The position numbers and the translations under genes were made by a program. From positions 1 to 47,087 of the forward strand of contig JACZKW010000027.1 in the NCBI GenBank assembly GCA_014859835.1: 47,087 nucleotides of DNA, read 5' to 3'. Shown in pieces: positions 7,631-14,903 of this stretch; the first letter of the stretch is position 1, and each line of letters begins with the position of its first letter. The notes beneath the pieces were generated by a model, which was not told the DNA's origin, did no database searches, and saw only the letters and a list, made by a program, of their open reading frames with translations. The stretch comes from UBA9653 sp014859835. Lineage in GTDB: Archaea; Thermoplasmatota; Thermoplasmata; UBA10834.

Positions 7631-9028
7631 ATGAAGAAAGCAGAGGATTTCAGCGAATGGTACAACGAGATCGTCGAAAAGGCGAACCTCACCGATAAGC
7701 GATATCCCATCAAAGGGATGAACGTCTGGACGCCCTATGGCTGGAAGATAATGCAGGCCATAGACCGGCACATCAGGGAAGGTTTTGATGGCACTGACCA
7801 TCAGGAAGTATGCTTCCCTCTGCTCGTGCCGGAGGACCAGTTCGCCAAGGAGAAGGAACACATCAAGGGATTCGATGCCGAGGTGTTCTGGGTCACACAT
7901 GCAGGGTTGAACCCACTCGATGTCAGGCTATTGCTCAGACCAACCAGCGAGACGGCGATGTATCCGATGTTCTCGCTCTGGGTCAGGTCCCATGCGGACC
8001 TTCCGCTCAAGACTTATCAGATCGTCAACACTTTCAGGTATGAGACCAAGCAGACCCGTGCATTCATCAGGGTCAGGGAGATTCACTTCTTCGAATCGCA
8101 CACATGCCATGCGGATTTCCAGGATGCGGAGAGGCAGGTTCAGGAGGACTTTGATATCCTGGAGAAGCTCGCCGAGAAGTGGTGCATACCATACAGATTG
8201 CTCAAGCGCACTGATTGGGACAAGTTCCCAGGCGCATTCTACACGGTCGGAATCGACACGCTCCTACCCGATGGCAGGAGCCTGCAGCTGGGTTCCATAC
8301 ACCAATACAAGGAGAATTTCTCCATACCATATGACATCAAGTACGAGGACGACCAGGGCCAGCACAAGTACGTCCACCAAACAACCTATGGCATGAGCGA
8401 GAGGTTGGTCGGCTCCATAGTCGCGATCCACGGGGATGACAAGGGATTGGTGCTGCCTCCGGAGGTGGCATCTATACAGGTCGTGATCGTCCCAGTACTC
8501 GCAAAAGGGGCCATCGACAAGGTCACCGAAGCGGCTCGGCAGTTGCATAAAGAACTGAAGGAAGCCGGCCTTAGGGTCCACATCGACGAGAGGGATGTCA
8601 GACCAGGTGTCAAGTATTATGATTGGGAGCTCAAAGGCGTCCCTCTCAGATTGGAACTGGGCATGAGGGACATCGAGAGCGGCAAGATAACCCTCGTCCG
8701 CAGGGACATCGGGGCGAAGTCCTTGAATGACAGGTCCAGAGCGGTCGATGAAGTCAAGGATATGCTCTTGACCATAGCCATGGAGATGCTCGCAAGAGCT
8801 CAGAAGGAGATGGACGAGAACGTGGTCACCGTAGATTCCTTGGATAACCTCCCCAGCAAGATGATCCGCACAGCATGGTGCGGGAGCGAGGAGTGCGGCC
8901 ACGAGATCGAGACGAGGTCAGACAAGAACATCTTGGGCATGCCGATAATCGATGAGAAGTACGATGGCAAGTGCGTCATCTGCGGCAAGCCAACGAAGAC
9001 CCCGGTCTATCTCGCAAATGCAATGTGA
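7631..9028 (+). CDS. proS: Prolyl-tRNA synthetase, archaeal/eukaryal type
   Basis: The class II synthetase (465 aa) charges tRNA-Pro. Motif 2 is visible in TFRYETKQTRAFIRVREIHFFE, preceded by RPTSETAMYPMFSLWV that recognises proline and ATP. The anticodon-binding domain starts near VASIQVVIVPVL. The C-terminal domain unique to the archaeal/eukaryal type has paired cysteines (AWCGSEECG and CVICGK), a likely zinc site, and ends with a hydrophobic/aromatic tail. There is no INS editing insertion of the bacterial type. It is monocistronic with its own TATA box and converges with a small membrane-protein gene. Confidence 0.97.
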   Translation: MKKAEDFSEWYNEIVEKANLTDKRYPIKGMNVWTPYGWKIMQAIDRHIREGFDGTDHQEVCFPLLVPEDQFAKEKEHIKGFDAEVFWVTHAGLNPLDVRLLLRPTSETAMYPMFSLWVRSHADLPLKTYQIVNTFRYETKQTRAFIRVREIHFFESHTCHADFQDAERQVQEDFDILEKLAEKWCIPYRLLKRTDWDKFPGAFYTVGIDTLLPDGRSLQLGSIHQYKENFSIPYDIKYEDDQGQHKYVHQTTYGMSERLVGSIVAIHGDDKGLVLPPEVASIQVVIVPVLAKGAIDKVTEAARQLHKELKEAGLRVHIDERDVRPGVKYYDWELKGVPLRLELGMRDIESGKITLVRRDIGAKSLNDRSRAVDEVKDMLLTIAMEMLARAQKEMDENVVTVDSLDNLPSKMIRTAWCGSEECGHEIETRSDKNILGMPIIDEKYDGKCVICGKPTKTPVYLANAM

Positions 9029-9061
9029 GAAAGATCCGTGCGTCTCAGAAAGGCATCCAGG

Positions 9062-9292
9062 TCACTGGGGCAGATGCTTCTTCTTCCTGTAGAGCAGGAG
9101 TCCTACGATCCCGAACAGCATGAGCGGGGCGTATATCACATAGATGCCGATGTTCCCCTTATCGAACGGGTACCATGTGTCATACATTATGCCCCATATC
9201 CAATAGAGAGCGATTCCTGCGACCAGGAGCAGCGCATAGAATGAGAATATCGCCTTTCTCTGGAATTCTGCGCCTTCTGTCTCGACCATCAT
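9062..9292 (-). CDS. Small two-TM membrane protein, unknown function
   Basis: The predicted protein is 76 aa. It has a short acidic N-terminus, a first membrane helix around AIFSFYALLLVAGIALYWIW, a short aromatic loop, a second helix YVIYAPLMLFGIVGLLLY and a basic tail RKKKH. I do not recognise a family. The start is set by the TATA-like AATTTATACGG at 9310-9320, whose predicted start coincides with ATG 9292, so the message is probably leaderless. A TTG at 9301 would add three residues. The promoter lies inside one copy of the diverged direct repeat shared with 11.6 kb. Confidence 0.6.
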   Translation of the reverse strand: MMVETEGAEFQRKAIFSFYALLLVAGIALYWIWGIMYDTWYPFDKGNIGIYVIYAPLMLFGIVGLLLYRKKKHLPQ

Positions 9293-9307
9293 CGCGCCCA
9301 ATGAATT

Positions 9308-9401
9308 GGCCGTATAAATTGCTTTGCACAGGCGAAAACGACCGTATAAAATGTGTCAGCGCTCGATTCCAATACGGCTGAGCCTCTGGGAATCACGGGC
9401 C
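9308..9401. repeat. Diverged direct repeat, copy A
   Basis: About 93 bases here align to 11615-11706 at roughly 80 % by eye, with shared blocks CGTATAAATTGCTTTGCAC, GCTCGATTC and CTCTGGGAATCACGG. The copy holds two TATA-like elements reading leftwards and the last 13-14 codons of the 61-residue ORF. See copy B for the second unit. Confidence 0.7.
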
Positions 9402-9541
9402 TTCTCCAACCTTGACATGAGCTCAAATGTGCCTAAATCCCCCTCAAGATACTGAGATACTAGGGATCGTATATCACTTGGAATGCCTGCGATGTTCTCT
9501 AATTCCATCCCCTCAAACAGCTCAGCGCGGAGGGTGTACAT
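9356..9541 (-). CDS. Small hypothetical protein (61 aa), possibly a gene remnant
   Basis: The frame from ATG 9541 encodes a soluble, helical, charged peptide ending RDSQRLSRIGIER. No family is recognised and no good ribosome-binding site precedes the ATG. The frame stays open for 14 codons before the ATG, then hits one TAA (9584-9586). The upstream codons also look protein-like, so this may be the tail of a broken longer gene. The last 13 residues recur in altered form (RDSQRLNRIRIEL) in repeat copy B near 11.68 kb, which suggests an older duplicated gene family. Expression is uncertain. Confidence 0.35.
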   Translation of the reverse strand: MYTLRAELFEGMELENIAGIPSDIRSLVSQYLEGDLGTFELMSRLEKARDSQRLSRIGIER

Positions 9542-9635
9542 CCGGAGCGAATTTCGCAGCTTTTTCGGGTCATACGACCATCGTTATGCGTATGCATCTC
9601 CGGACGCACTGACTGCAGCTATATTTCGAATCTTG

Positions 9636-9653
9636 TACTAGAAATATCTAGTA
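9636..9653 (+). promoter_or_regulatory. Palindromic promoter/operator of the secreted-protein gene
   Basis: TACTAG-AAATAT-CTAGTA is an inverted repeat whose AT centre is the best TATA candidate for the gene starting at 9727; the predicted transcription start is near 9670. A palindrome on the TATA box is a plausible binding site for a dimeric regulator (inference). Confidence 0.45.
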
Positions 9654-9677
9654 GTATTAGCACCTAGGGACATCTTC

Positions 9678-9697
9678 GCACCAGAAAGCTCTGGTGC
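9678..9697 (+). other. 5'-leader stem-loop of the secreted-protein gene
   Basis: GCACCAGA-AAGC-TCTGGTGC is a perfect 8-bp stem with a 4-nt loop. It begins within about 10 nt of the predicted transcript start and ends 30 nt before the ATG, leaving the GGTGAG ribosome-binding sequence free. Confidence 0.5.
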
Positions 9698-9726
9698 ACA
9701 CCAGGAAATGGAGGAGTGGTGAGAAA

Positions 9727-10842
9727 ATGAGATACACGAGAGCTGTAGCTGTGGCGATAGGGACTTTCATGCTGATTCTGCCTTCAGCATATATGGTCAG
9801 TGCGAAGACCACTGGTCACGACGAAGGGGACCTCATGATAATCACTATGCCACCAAGTAGTGGATCGATATCGTGCGCTGTGTACTTCGCGGACAATATG
9901 GTGTTCGCGCCGCAATGGAGAACCGACGGTCAGGTCAGAATCGAGATGATGATAATAAACATGACCGATTTCGGAGGTGACCCAAGGGCCATCGAGAATG
10001 GGACTATCAACCTGGCCGAGAACGAGGACATATCCTACGAAACGGAGTATCCTGACTACATGGCAATAAACCCTGACACTGAAGCGGATTATTGGGACCA
10101 ACAGAGTTTCTTATTCGATGACTCCGACAGACTCAATTTGACGAGCATGGTGTCTGTATCGTACATATGTGTGACCGTCACCGAGGTATTGGAGCAGATA
10201 CCTCTCGAGGACCCCGATTACATACCTTACTCGGATGAATTCGAAGCAGGATGGCTTACTGAAGACCATGGAGACGATGAAGCATATGATAGAGTCATTC
10301 ATAGCGAACTGGGTCGCGAAGTGAACAAGCACGGGAACCTGATTTACGGGATGCTGTGGGACACATCAGGGAATGGCGGGAGCCCAGCAGCACCGGCAGG
10401 AGAGTATCGCGTAGACGTACAACTCGGAATGGTCGGGTATGATGAGACGGTGGAAGGCGGGTACTTCGGAGCAGTTGGAACTGGGTACACGGTTGATTTT
10501 GCCGTCGGACATCTGTATATCGGTGATGGCGAGCTACTCGACGACGCACATCCCTACGTCAGTCTAGTGCCAAGCATAGATTTAGACAAGCAGATAGACA
10601 TCGGCGAGGGTGAGGAGGAGGTCTTGGTATGGTTGTATCAAGACCTCGCTATAGGCCTTGGGGGGGCCTCAAACAACAAGGCATGGATCCTGCTCGGGCA
10701 GTTGATGGCCCAAGGCCCAGGCGGAGGTAACGGCGGCGACAGCGGCGGCACTGGCAAAGGCCATTGCGGAGACAAATCACATCTATGGCAGGGATCCGCG
10801 CTTCAGAACCCAAACCCCTTATCGTTTCTATTTATCTCGTGA
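9727..10842 (+). CDS. Secreted acidic protein of unknown function
   Basis: The product (371 aa from ATG 9727) has a Sec signal peptide: MRYTRAVAVAIG, a hydrophobic core and a likely cleavage after AYMVSAK. The mature part is acidic, with several N-x-S/T sites, stretches such as ENEDISYETEYPDY, and beta-rich Gly/Val segments (AAPAGEYRVDVQLGMVGY). A Gly-rich spacer (QGPGGGNGGDSGGTGKG) leads to a short odd tail with one Cys and no sorting-signal helix. GGTGAG lies four bases before the ATG, so I reject the upstream start at 9694. I recognise no domain. The abrupt C-terminus could reflect a frameshift or truncation after the Gly linker. Confidence 0.65.
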   Translation: MRYTRAVAVAIGTFMLILPSAYMVSAKTTGHDEGDLMIITMPPSSGSISCAVYFADNMVFAPQWRTDGQVRIEMMIINMTDFGGDPRAIENGTINLAENEDISYETEYPDYMAINPDTEADYWDQQSFLFDDSDRLNLTSMVSVSYICVTVTEVLEQIPLEDPDYIPYSDEFEAGWLTEDHGDDEAYDRVIHSELGREVNKHGNLIYGMLWDTSGNGGSPAAPAGEYRVDVQLGMVGYDETVEGGYFGAVGTGYTVDFAVGHLYIGDGELLDDAHPYVSLVPSIDLDKQIDIGEGEEEVLVWLYQDLAIGLGGASNNKAWILLGQLMAQGPGGGNGGDSGGTGKGHCGDKSHLWQGSALQNPNPLSFLFIS

Positions 10843-11257
10843 TTAGTGGAGTGATGCATCAGCGGGCGCATGACATTCTGTTACTGCGAAACACACCGAA
10901 TGGCACTGATGGACGCAGGATCGAGTCGGCTGCGTAGACGGATTTCAGAAATTCCCGAATCGAAGGGTCTCAAAGGCACATAGTGACTCAGGTCACGCCA
11001 TCGTCATATTATTAGACAGGTGGACCATATCGCATGAAGATCCCGCCATATAGGGAATAATAGAGTAAGTGGTTTCTGAGGGGCTACTAACCCCTCCTTT
11101 TCGATACCCTTCCTGAGATGCCATAGATTAGGGTATTTGTACCTTACGAAACCGAGCCAGTCATTTCAGTGGGCTCAAATCCCTCTGGAGTCATCAGCGA
11201 TGAGAAAAGGCCATAGGAGTGGAAGACCATCTCGACGATAGTGGAGGGAATGAGCAA
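10843..11257. other. Intergenic stretch, no supported gene
   Basis: These 415 bases hold stop-rich frames on both strands. Visible elements are the terminator-like hairpin at 11078-11103 and a degenerate T-arm-like sequence near 11165-11180 (see rejected items). I see no gene. Confidence 0.5.
11078..11103 (+). terminator. Terminator-like hairpin
   Basis: GAGGGG-CTACTAA-CCCCTC forms a 6-bp G/C stem with a 7-nt loop followed by CTTTT. It lies about 235 bases after the secreted-protein gene and could end a long 3' untranslated region, or be a leftover. Confidence 0.35.
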
Positions 11258-11569
11258 ATGGAGGTTACCACGCCTGAGACGGGCAAGCCAGTTACCCTTG
11301 AAATGATATACAAGAAGCTGGAGAGGACGGAAGCCCGACAATCTGTGGATTCACTCAGAGCTTGGATTATGTTCTCAAGTTCATTGTCGGTCGCCTTTGC
11401 GGGCCTTTCAATTGCAGACGAGTCACACCGATTCTGGTGGGTGATTTTTTCCTCTTTTTACCTCGTCCTCACGGCGACATCGGTCATTCTATACCAAACC
11501 GGAATGAAAAAAAAATCATCAGACAGAAGAATGAATAGAAATGGGTTTGTGGGGACGGACAGGGTATAG
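11258..11569 (+). CDS. Small two-TM membrane protein, unknown function
   Basis: The predicted protein is 103 aa. An N-terminal soluble part contains an amphipathic helix (EMIYKKLERTEARQSVDSL). Two membrane helices follow (AWIMFSSSLSVAFAGLSIA and FWWVIFSSFYLVLTATSVILY), then a basic Lys/Arg-rich tail. The frame opens at GTG 11219, but GGAGGGA eight bases before ATG 11258 makes the latter the better start. The family is not recognised. It sits in the gene-poor accessory stretch among other small membrane proteins. Confidence 0.5.
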   Translation: MEVTTPETGKPVTLEMIYKKLERTEARQSVDSLRAWIMFSSSLSVAFAGLSIADESHRFWWVIFSSFYLVLTATSVILYQTGMKKKSSDRRMNRNGFVGTDRV

Positions 11570-11599
11570 ATGACACGAAGCGATTCGACTCCACCTGTT

Positions 11600-11646
11600 T
11601 ATACGGGTGATTTCGCCCGTATAAATTGCTTTGCACGGGCGAAATC
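11600..11646. repeat. Nested inverted repeats
   Basis: Two palindromes overlap. TATACGGG (11600-11607) pairs with CCCGTATA (11616-11623). GATTTCGCCCGT (11609-11620) pairs perfectly with ACGGGCGAAATC (11635-11646) across a 14-nt loop. The right arm is shared with the repeat copy. The two structures are mutually exclusive because the middle segment can pair either way. Confidence 0.65.
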
Positions 11647-11706
11647 GACCGTACAAAATGAGTCAAGCTCGATTCTGATGCGGTTCAATCTCTGGGAATC
11701 ACGGAC
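11615..11706. repeat. Diverged direct repeat, copy B, with remnant coding tail
   Basis: This copy matches 9308-9401. Read on the minus strand it carries RDSQRLNRIRIEL, a relic of the end of the 61-residue ORF, but here the frame runs on through the repeat and no start or upstream coding part is recognisable. It is best seen as a decayed paralogue plus promoter region. Confidence 0.6.
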
Positions 11707-11768
11707 AACCGACAATTTGAGCAATAAATGGATGAACTACTGCGTCAATAATATCATGAGGAGGAAAA

Positions 11769-11930
11769 ATGGCTCAGCAGATAACCATCCAGCCCCCCCA
11801 TGAGGATAAAGCAGAACTAGAGTATGAGAAGGGAGGGCGGTTCAAGTTAAGTGGACGCGGCGCCCTAGCATTACTGATAATCATCATTCTATTGGCGCTT
11901 CTATACTGGACCATAGATTGGCTACTCTAG
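11769..11930 (+). CDS. 53-residue putative tail-anchored microprotein
   Basis: ATG 11769 to TAG 11930 encodes 53 aa. The N-terminal half is hydrophilic and charged (HEDKAELEYEKGGRFKLSG). The C-terminal half is one strong membrane helix (ALALLIIIILLALLYW) with a very short tail, an N-in tail-anchored layout. A strong ribosome-binding sequence, GAGGAGGAAAA, directly precedes the ATG, which is good evidence that it is translated. Family unknown. Confidence 0.55.
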   Translation: MAQQITIQPPHEDKAELEYEKGGRFKLSGRGALALLIIIILLALLYWTIDWLL

Positions 11931-12026
11931 CTCGTCCGAGGATTGCCGAAGACTACACAGAACCAGTTCTTCTTCGATCAGGTCAGCATGAATCATGCAA
12001 TATGAGATCATTCGGCATGTGATAAG

Positions 12027-12429
12027 ATGAATATCAGGAGCGCTGTCGCCGCTTATTCGATCATAATCGGAATCATGATGCAGCAATGTGGTCCGTGTTC
12101 GCCCTGACAGACAGATACCGGAGTTCGAATCCAGTCCGCCCGAGGTCTCGTTCCATCTGGCAGCTGAAATGACCACCTCATTCGCTTTGGTACTTGGAGG
12201 AGCGGCCATTGCGATAAGGAAGCATTTGGGATACCCTGTCAACATGGTCGGGCTGGGGATGCTGGCATATACTGTGATAGTCAGCCCCGGCTACTATGCT
12301 GAATCCGGAGAGTTCGCGTTCGTGGTCATGTTTGGAGTGCTGATGCTGCTAACCCTTTCATTCATCGTAATCTCTATCGTGAGGAAGGACGATATACGTA
12401 ATGAGAAGACCAGTACCGCAAATACTTGA
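12027..12429 (+). pseudogene. Frameshifted four-TM membrane protein gene
   Basis: ATG 12027 (with GTGAT nine bases upstream) encodes a first membrane helix, AYSIIIGIMMQQ, and then stops early. The next frame supplies WSVFALTDR from 12089. A third frame, open to 12429, supplies IPEFESSPPEVSFHLAAE plus three more membrane helices (TSFALVLGGAAIAI, MLAYTVIVSPGYYAE, FVVMFGVLMLLTLSFIVIS). Read together, the pieces make one small four-helix protein with two single-base losses near 12087 and 12112. The downstream part looks undamaged, so the break is recent or a sequence error. The 113-codon frame starting at GTG 12088 has no ribosome-binding site of its own. Confidence 0.55.
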
Positions 12430-12506
12430 GTGTTCCATGATCTGATCAGTTCTGATGCAGAATCGGGGAAAGAATATTGTCATTCCGAATCCAAATACAG
12501 ATATTG

Positions 12507-12908
12507 ATGACAGACGAAACGGGAGTATCCGACGAGGAATTGAAGCGCAGGCTGACTTCCAAGAGGTACAAGGTGCTCAGAGAGAAGGGGACTGAGGCGC
12601 CTTTCTCTGGTGACTTGCTCTACAACAAGAAGAACGGAAAGTACCTATGTGCCGCATGTGGGAACGAGCTTTTCGGATCTGAGACCAAGTACGATTCTGG
12701 ATCTGGATGGCCTAGCTTCTGGGCACCTCTGTCAGAAGAGAGCCTCGCAGAGACAGAGGATGATTCTATTGAACTGAAGCGTACGGAGCTGGTCTGCAGC
12801 AGATGCGGAAGTCATCTGGGTCATGTTTTCGATGACGGCCCTGCGCCCACAGGTAGAAGGTACTGCATAAACTCGTTATCGCTCGACTTCGAGGAATCGA
12901 AGAAGTAG
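12507..12908 (+). CDS. msrB: Peptide-methionine (R)-S-oxide reductase
   Basis: MsrB (133 aa) reduces the R-sulfoxide of methionine in proteins. The zinc-site pairs LCAACG and VCSRCG, the substrate loop GSGWPSFW, the HLGHVFDDGP segment and the catalytic Cys in RRYCINSLSL are all present. The frame opens at TTG 12477, but ATG 12507 gives the usual N-terminus. There is no clear ribosome-binding sequence, so the message may be leaderless. It stands alone between the accessory stretch and the convergent aminotransferase gene. Confidence 0.94.
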   Translation: MTDETGVSDEELKRRLTSKRYKVLREKGTEAPFSGDLLYNKKNGKYLCAACGNELFGSETKYDSGSGWPSFWAPLSEESLAETEDDSIELKRTELVCSRCGSHLGHVFDDGPAPTGRRYCINSLSLDFEESKK

Positions 12909-12974
12909 AAGTATCATGAACATGATGAATAGAGAACGCGGAAATGGTTTTTAGGCACCGAGCGGGTGAACGAA

Positions 12975-14465
12975 TCATCCGCCTGGTGACGAGGTACCGA
13001 TTTTCAGGAACTCCTCTTCTTCCTTCAGAGCCTGCTCGAATATCTCGAAGCCTATCTCCAACTGGGCTTTGGATATGCATAATGGCGGGGCTATTCTGAA
13101 GACATTGCCGTAAAAGCCGGATGTTATCGTCATGAGACCGGACCGCCAGCACTTGCCCTGGATATTGGTCGCCTCGTGCGGTTCCTTCGTATACTGGTTC
13201 TTGACCAATTCTACTCCGATCATGAGACCGCGGCCACGCACATCGCCGATGATCTCACGGCGAAGAGACATCTCCTTGAGCAGCTTCGTCGCGTACTCGC
13301 CGAGCTTCGCAGCCCTGTCCACGAGGTTCTCCTCGATGATGGCCTGGACATGCGCAAGCCCTGCAGCCATTGTGATCGCATTACCACCGAATGTGGACGA
13401 ATGAGAGCCTGGTCTCCACTTCCTCATTATGTCATGCTTGGCGATTATGGCACCGAGAGGCACGCCGCCACCAAGGGCCTTACCCATCACGAGGATGTCC
13501 GGGACCGTGTTGAAATGCTCGCACGCGAACATCTTGCCAGTCCGCGCGAAACCAGTCTGAACCTCGTCCATGACGAGCAGTGCGTTCTGAGATTCACAGA
13601 TCTTCTTGAGCTGTGGGAGGAACTCCTTCGGCGGCACGACATAGCCGCCCTCGCCTTGGATAGGCTCCACGAAGATCGACGCGATCTGGTTAGTTGTGCC
13701 GCCGAGCTGCAGAACCTGGTTCTCGAGGTAATCTATGCACCACATGCCGCACTCGGGATATGTCTGCTTGAAAGAACACCTGTAGCAATAGGCATACGGA
13801 GTGAATACTATTCCGGGAGACATCGGGCCGTAACTGTACCTCAGCTTCAACTTGCTCGTCAGCGCGAGACCCGCACCGACACGACCGTGATATGAACCGA
13901 AGAAGGCGACATGCTCATTCCTCTTCGTGTGATATCTGGACAACTTGAACGCAGCTTCGACTGCTTCAGCACCGCTGTTTCCGAAGAAGGTGCCCTTGAG
14001 AGCCTTATTAGGAGATATCTCATGCAATAGCTTCGCGAAGTGCGCCTCCTTGTCGAAGTACGCGTCGTTGGCCATCGAGTGGATGAGTTTTGCGGCCTGG
14101 TCCTGGATAGCCTTGGTGACCTTGTAATGGGTCCATCCTGCGTTCTGGACAGCGATTCCTGACGAGAAATCCAGCAGTACGTTCCCATCTGCATCCATCA
14201 CAGCCGCGCCGGATGCCCTGTCAATCGTGAACGTGAAACACCGGTCGTATGCATATGACACGTAATCCCGGTCTATCTTGATGATCTCCTTGCTCTTTGG
14301 GCCAGGAGCCCTGATGGATATCTTAGGTGCATCCCTTGCCCATGCAGCGACCCAATCTGGCAGAGGGAACTCCTCCGCTTGGACTTTCGCCTTCTCCTCA
14401 CTTTCAACTGGTTTCGTCTGCTTGATCGGTTCTGCGACCGATTCATTCTCCACCATTTCACTCAA
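12975..14465 (-). CDS. Class III PLP aminotransferase (GABA aminotransferase/amino-acid racemase type)
   Basis: The protein (496 aa) is a fold-type I PLP enzyme. The PLP lysine is K329 (VMGKALGGGVPLGA) and the ring-nitrogen Asp is D300 in VMDEVQTGFARTG. The GNSGAEAVEAAFKLSR phosphate-site motif is near residue 162. A Cys-rich insert, AYCYRCSFKQTYPECGMWC (about 225-243), is like that of archaeal 4-aminobutyrate aminotransferases and broad amino-acid racemases, so the reaction (transamination or racemisation) is unsettled. The N-terminal 35 residues are charged and low-complexity. A polyferredoxin gene ends three bases before its ATG, implying co-transcription and an oxidative amino-acid pathway together with the AOR operon upstream. 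Confidence 0.85.
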   Translation of the reverse strand: MSEMVENESVAEPIKQTKPVESEEKAKVQAEEFPLPDWVAAWARDAPKISIRAPGPKSKEIIKIDRDYVSYAYDRCFTFTIDRASGAAVMDADGNVLLDFSSGIAVQNAGWTHYKVTKAIQDQAAKLIHSMANDAYFDKEAHFAKLLHEISPNKALKGTFFGNSGAEAVEAAFKLSRYHTKRNEHVAFFGSYHGRVGAGLALTSKLKLRYSYGPMSPGIVFTPYAYCYRCSFKQTYPECGMWCIDYLENQVLQLGGTTNQIASIFVEPIQGEGGYVVPPKEFLPQLKKICESQNALLVMDEVQTGFARTGKMFACEHFNTVPDILVMGKALGGGVPLGAIIAKHDIMRKWRPGSHSSTFGGNAITMAAGLAHVQAIIEENLVDRAAKLGEYATKLLKEMSLRREIIGDVRGRGLMIGVELVKNQYTKEPHEATNIQGKCWRSGLMTITSGFYGNVFRIAPPLCISKAQLEIGFEIFEQALKEEEEFLKIGTSSPGG

Positions 14466-14468
14466 CCC

Positions 14469-14903
14469 TTATTCCTCCCGAGACGGATCGAGAGTCAATG
14501 CGCCCGTCGGACACACCTTGACGCATTTTGCTTCGCCCAGGCACAAATCGCACATATATGCAGTTTCTATTCCGAGCTCTCCCTCGAAGAAACACGCATC
14601 GTATGGACATCGAGGTATACAGGCCATACAAGCGAAGCATCTGTGCTCGTCAAGCGTCCAATACTTCTTGTCGCTATGGAATTCCAGGAGCGCCGAGGGA
14701 CAGACCTCGCTGGGAGGGCATTCCTCGCAATGCACGCATACGATCGCCTTGTATTTGTCCCCCTCTTTGGAGATCTTGATCCTAGAGCGATCAACCGCCA
14801 CGCTAGACCTGTGCGTCTCTTTGCAGATCTTCTCGCATTCCAAGCATCCGTTGCACTTATCGGAGTGGAACACTACCCCAAATTTCTTTTTCGCAGAGCC
14901 CAT
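14469..14903 (-). CDS. Four-cluster ferredoxin-like electron-transfer protein
   Basis: The protein (144 aa) carries four cysteine clusters of the HycB/HydN/DmsB type: CNGCLECEKIC, CVHCEECPPSEVC, CFACMACIPRC and CDLCLGEAKCVKVC. It would carry electrons through a chain of 4Fe-4S centres. It is a paralogue of the ferredoxin next to the AOR gene at 17.2-17.6 kb. The second cluster has an odd spacing (C-x2-C-x2-C-x5-C) where the paralogue has C-x2-C-x4-C-x3-C. It lies directly upstream of the aminotransferase gene, an unusual pairing because aminotransferases need no electron carrier. It may instead serve the AOR. Confidence 0.85.
   Translation of the reverse strand: MGSAKKKFGVVFHSDKCNGCLECEKICKETHRSSVAVDRSRIKISKEGDKYKAIVCVHCEECPPSEVCPSALLEFHSDKKYWTLDEHRCFACMACIPRCPYDACFFEGELGIETAYMCDLCLGEAKCVKVCPTGALTLDPSREE

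Noticed and set aside
11160..11185. GGGCTCAAATCCC, a T-arm-like sequence
   Set aside because: The stem has a mismatch and no cloverleaf can be drawn around it; at most a degenerate tRNA fragment.
11570..11803. 77-codon plus-strand frame
   Set aside because: It runs through the nested inverted repeats and direct-repeat copy B, has no ribosome-binding site and overlaps the 53-residue gene in another phase.
12115..12141. GTTCGAATCC, the typical tRNA T-loop sequence
   Set aside because: The flanking bases do not form a T-stem and no D-arm, anticodon arm or acceptor stem is present; it lies inside the frameshifted membrane-protein gene.
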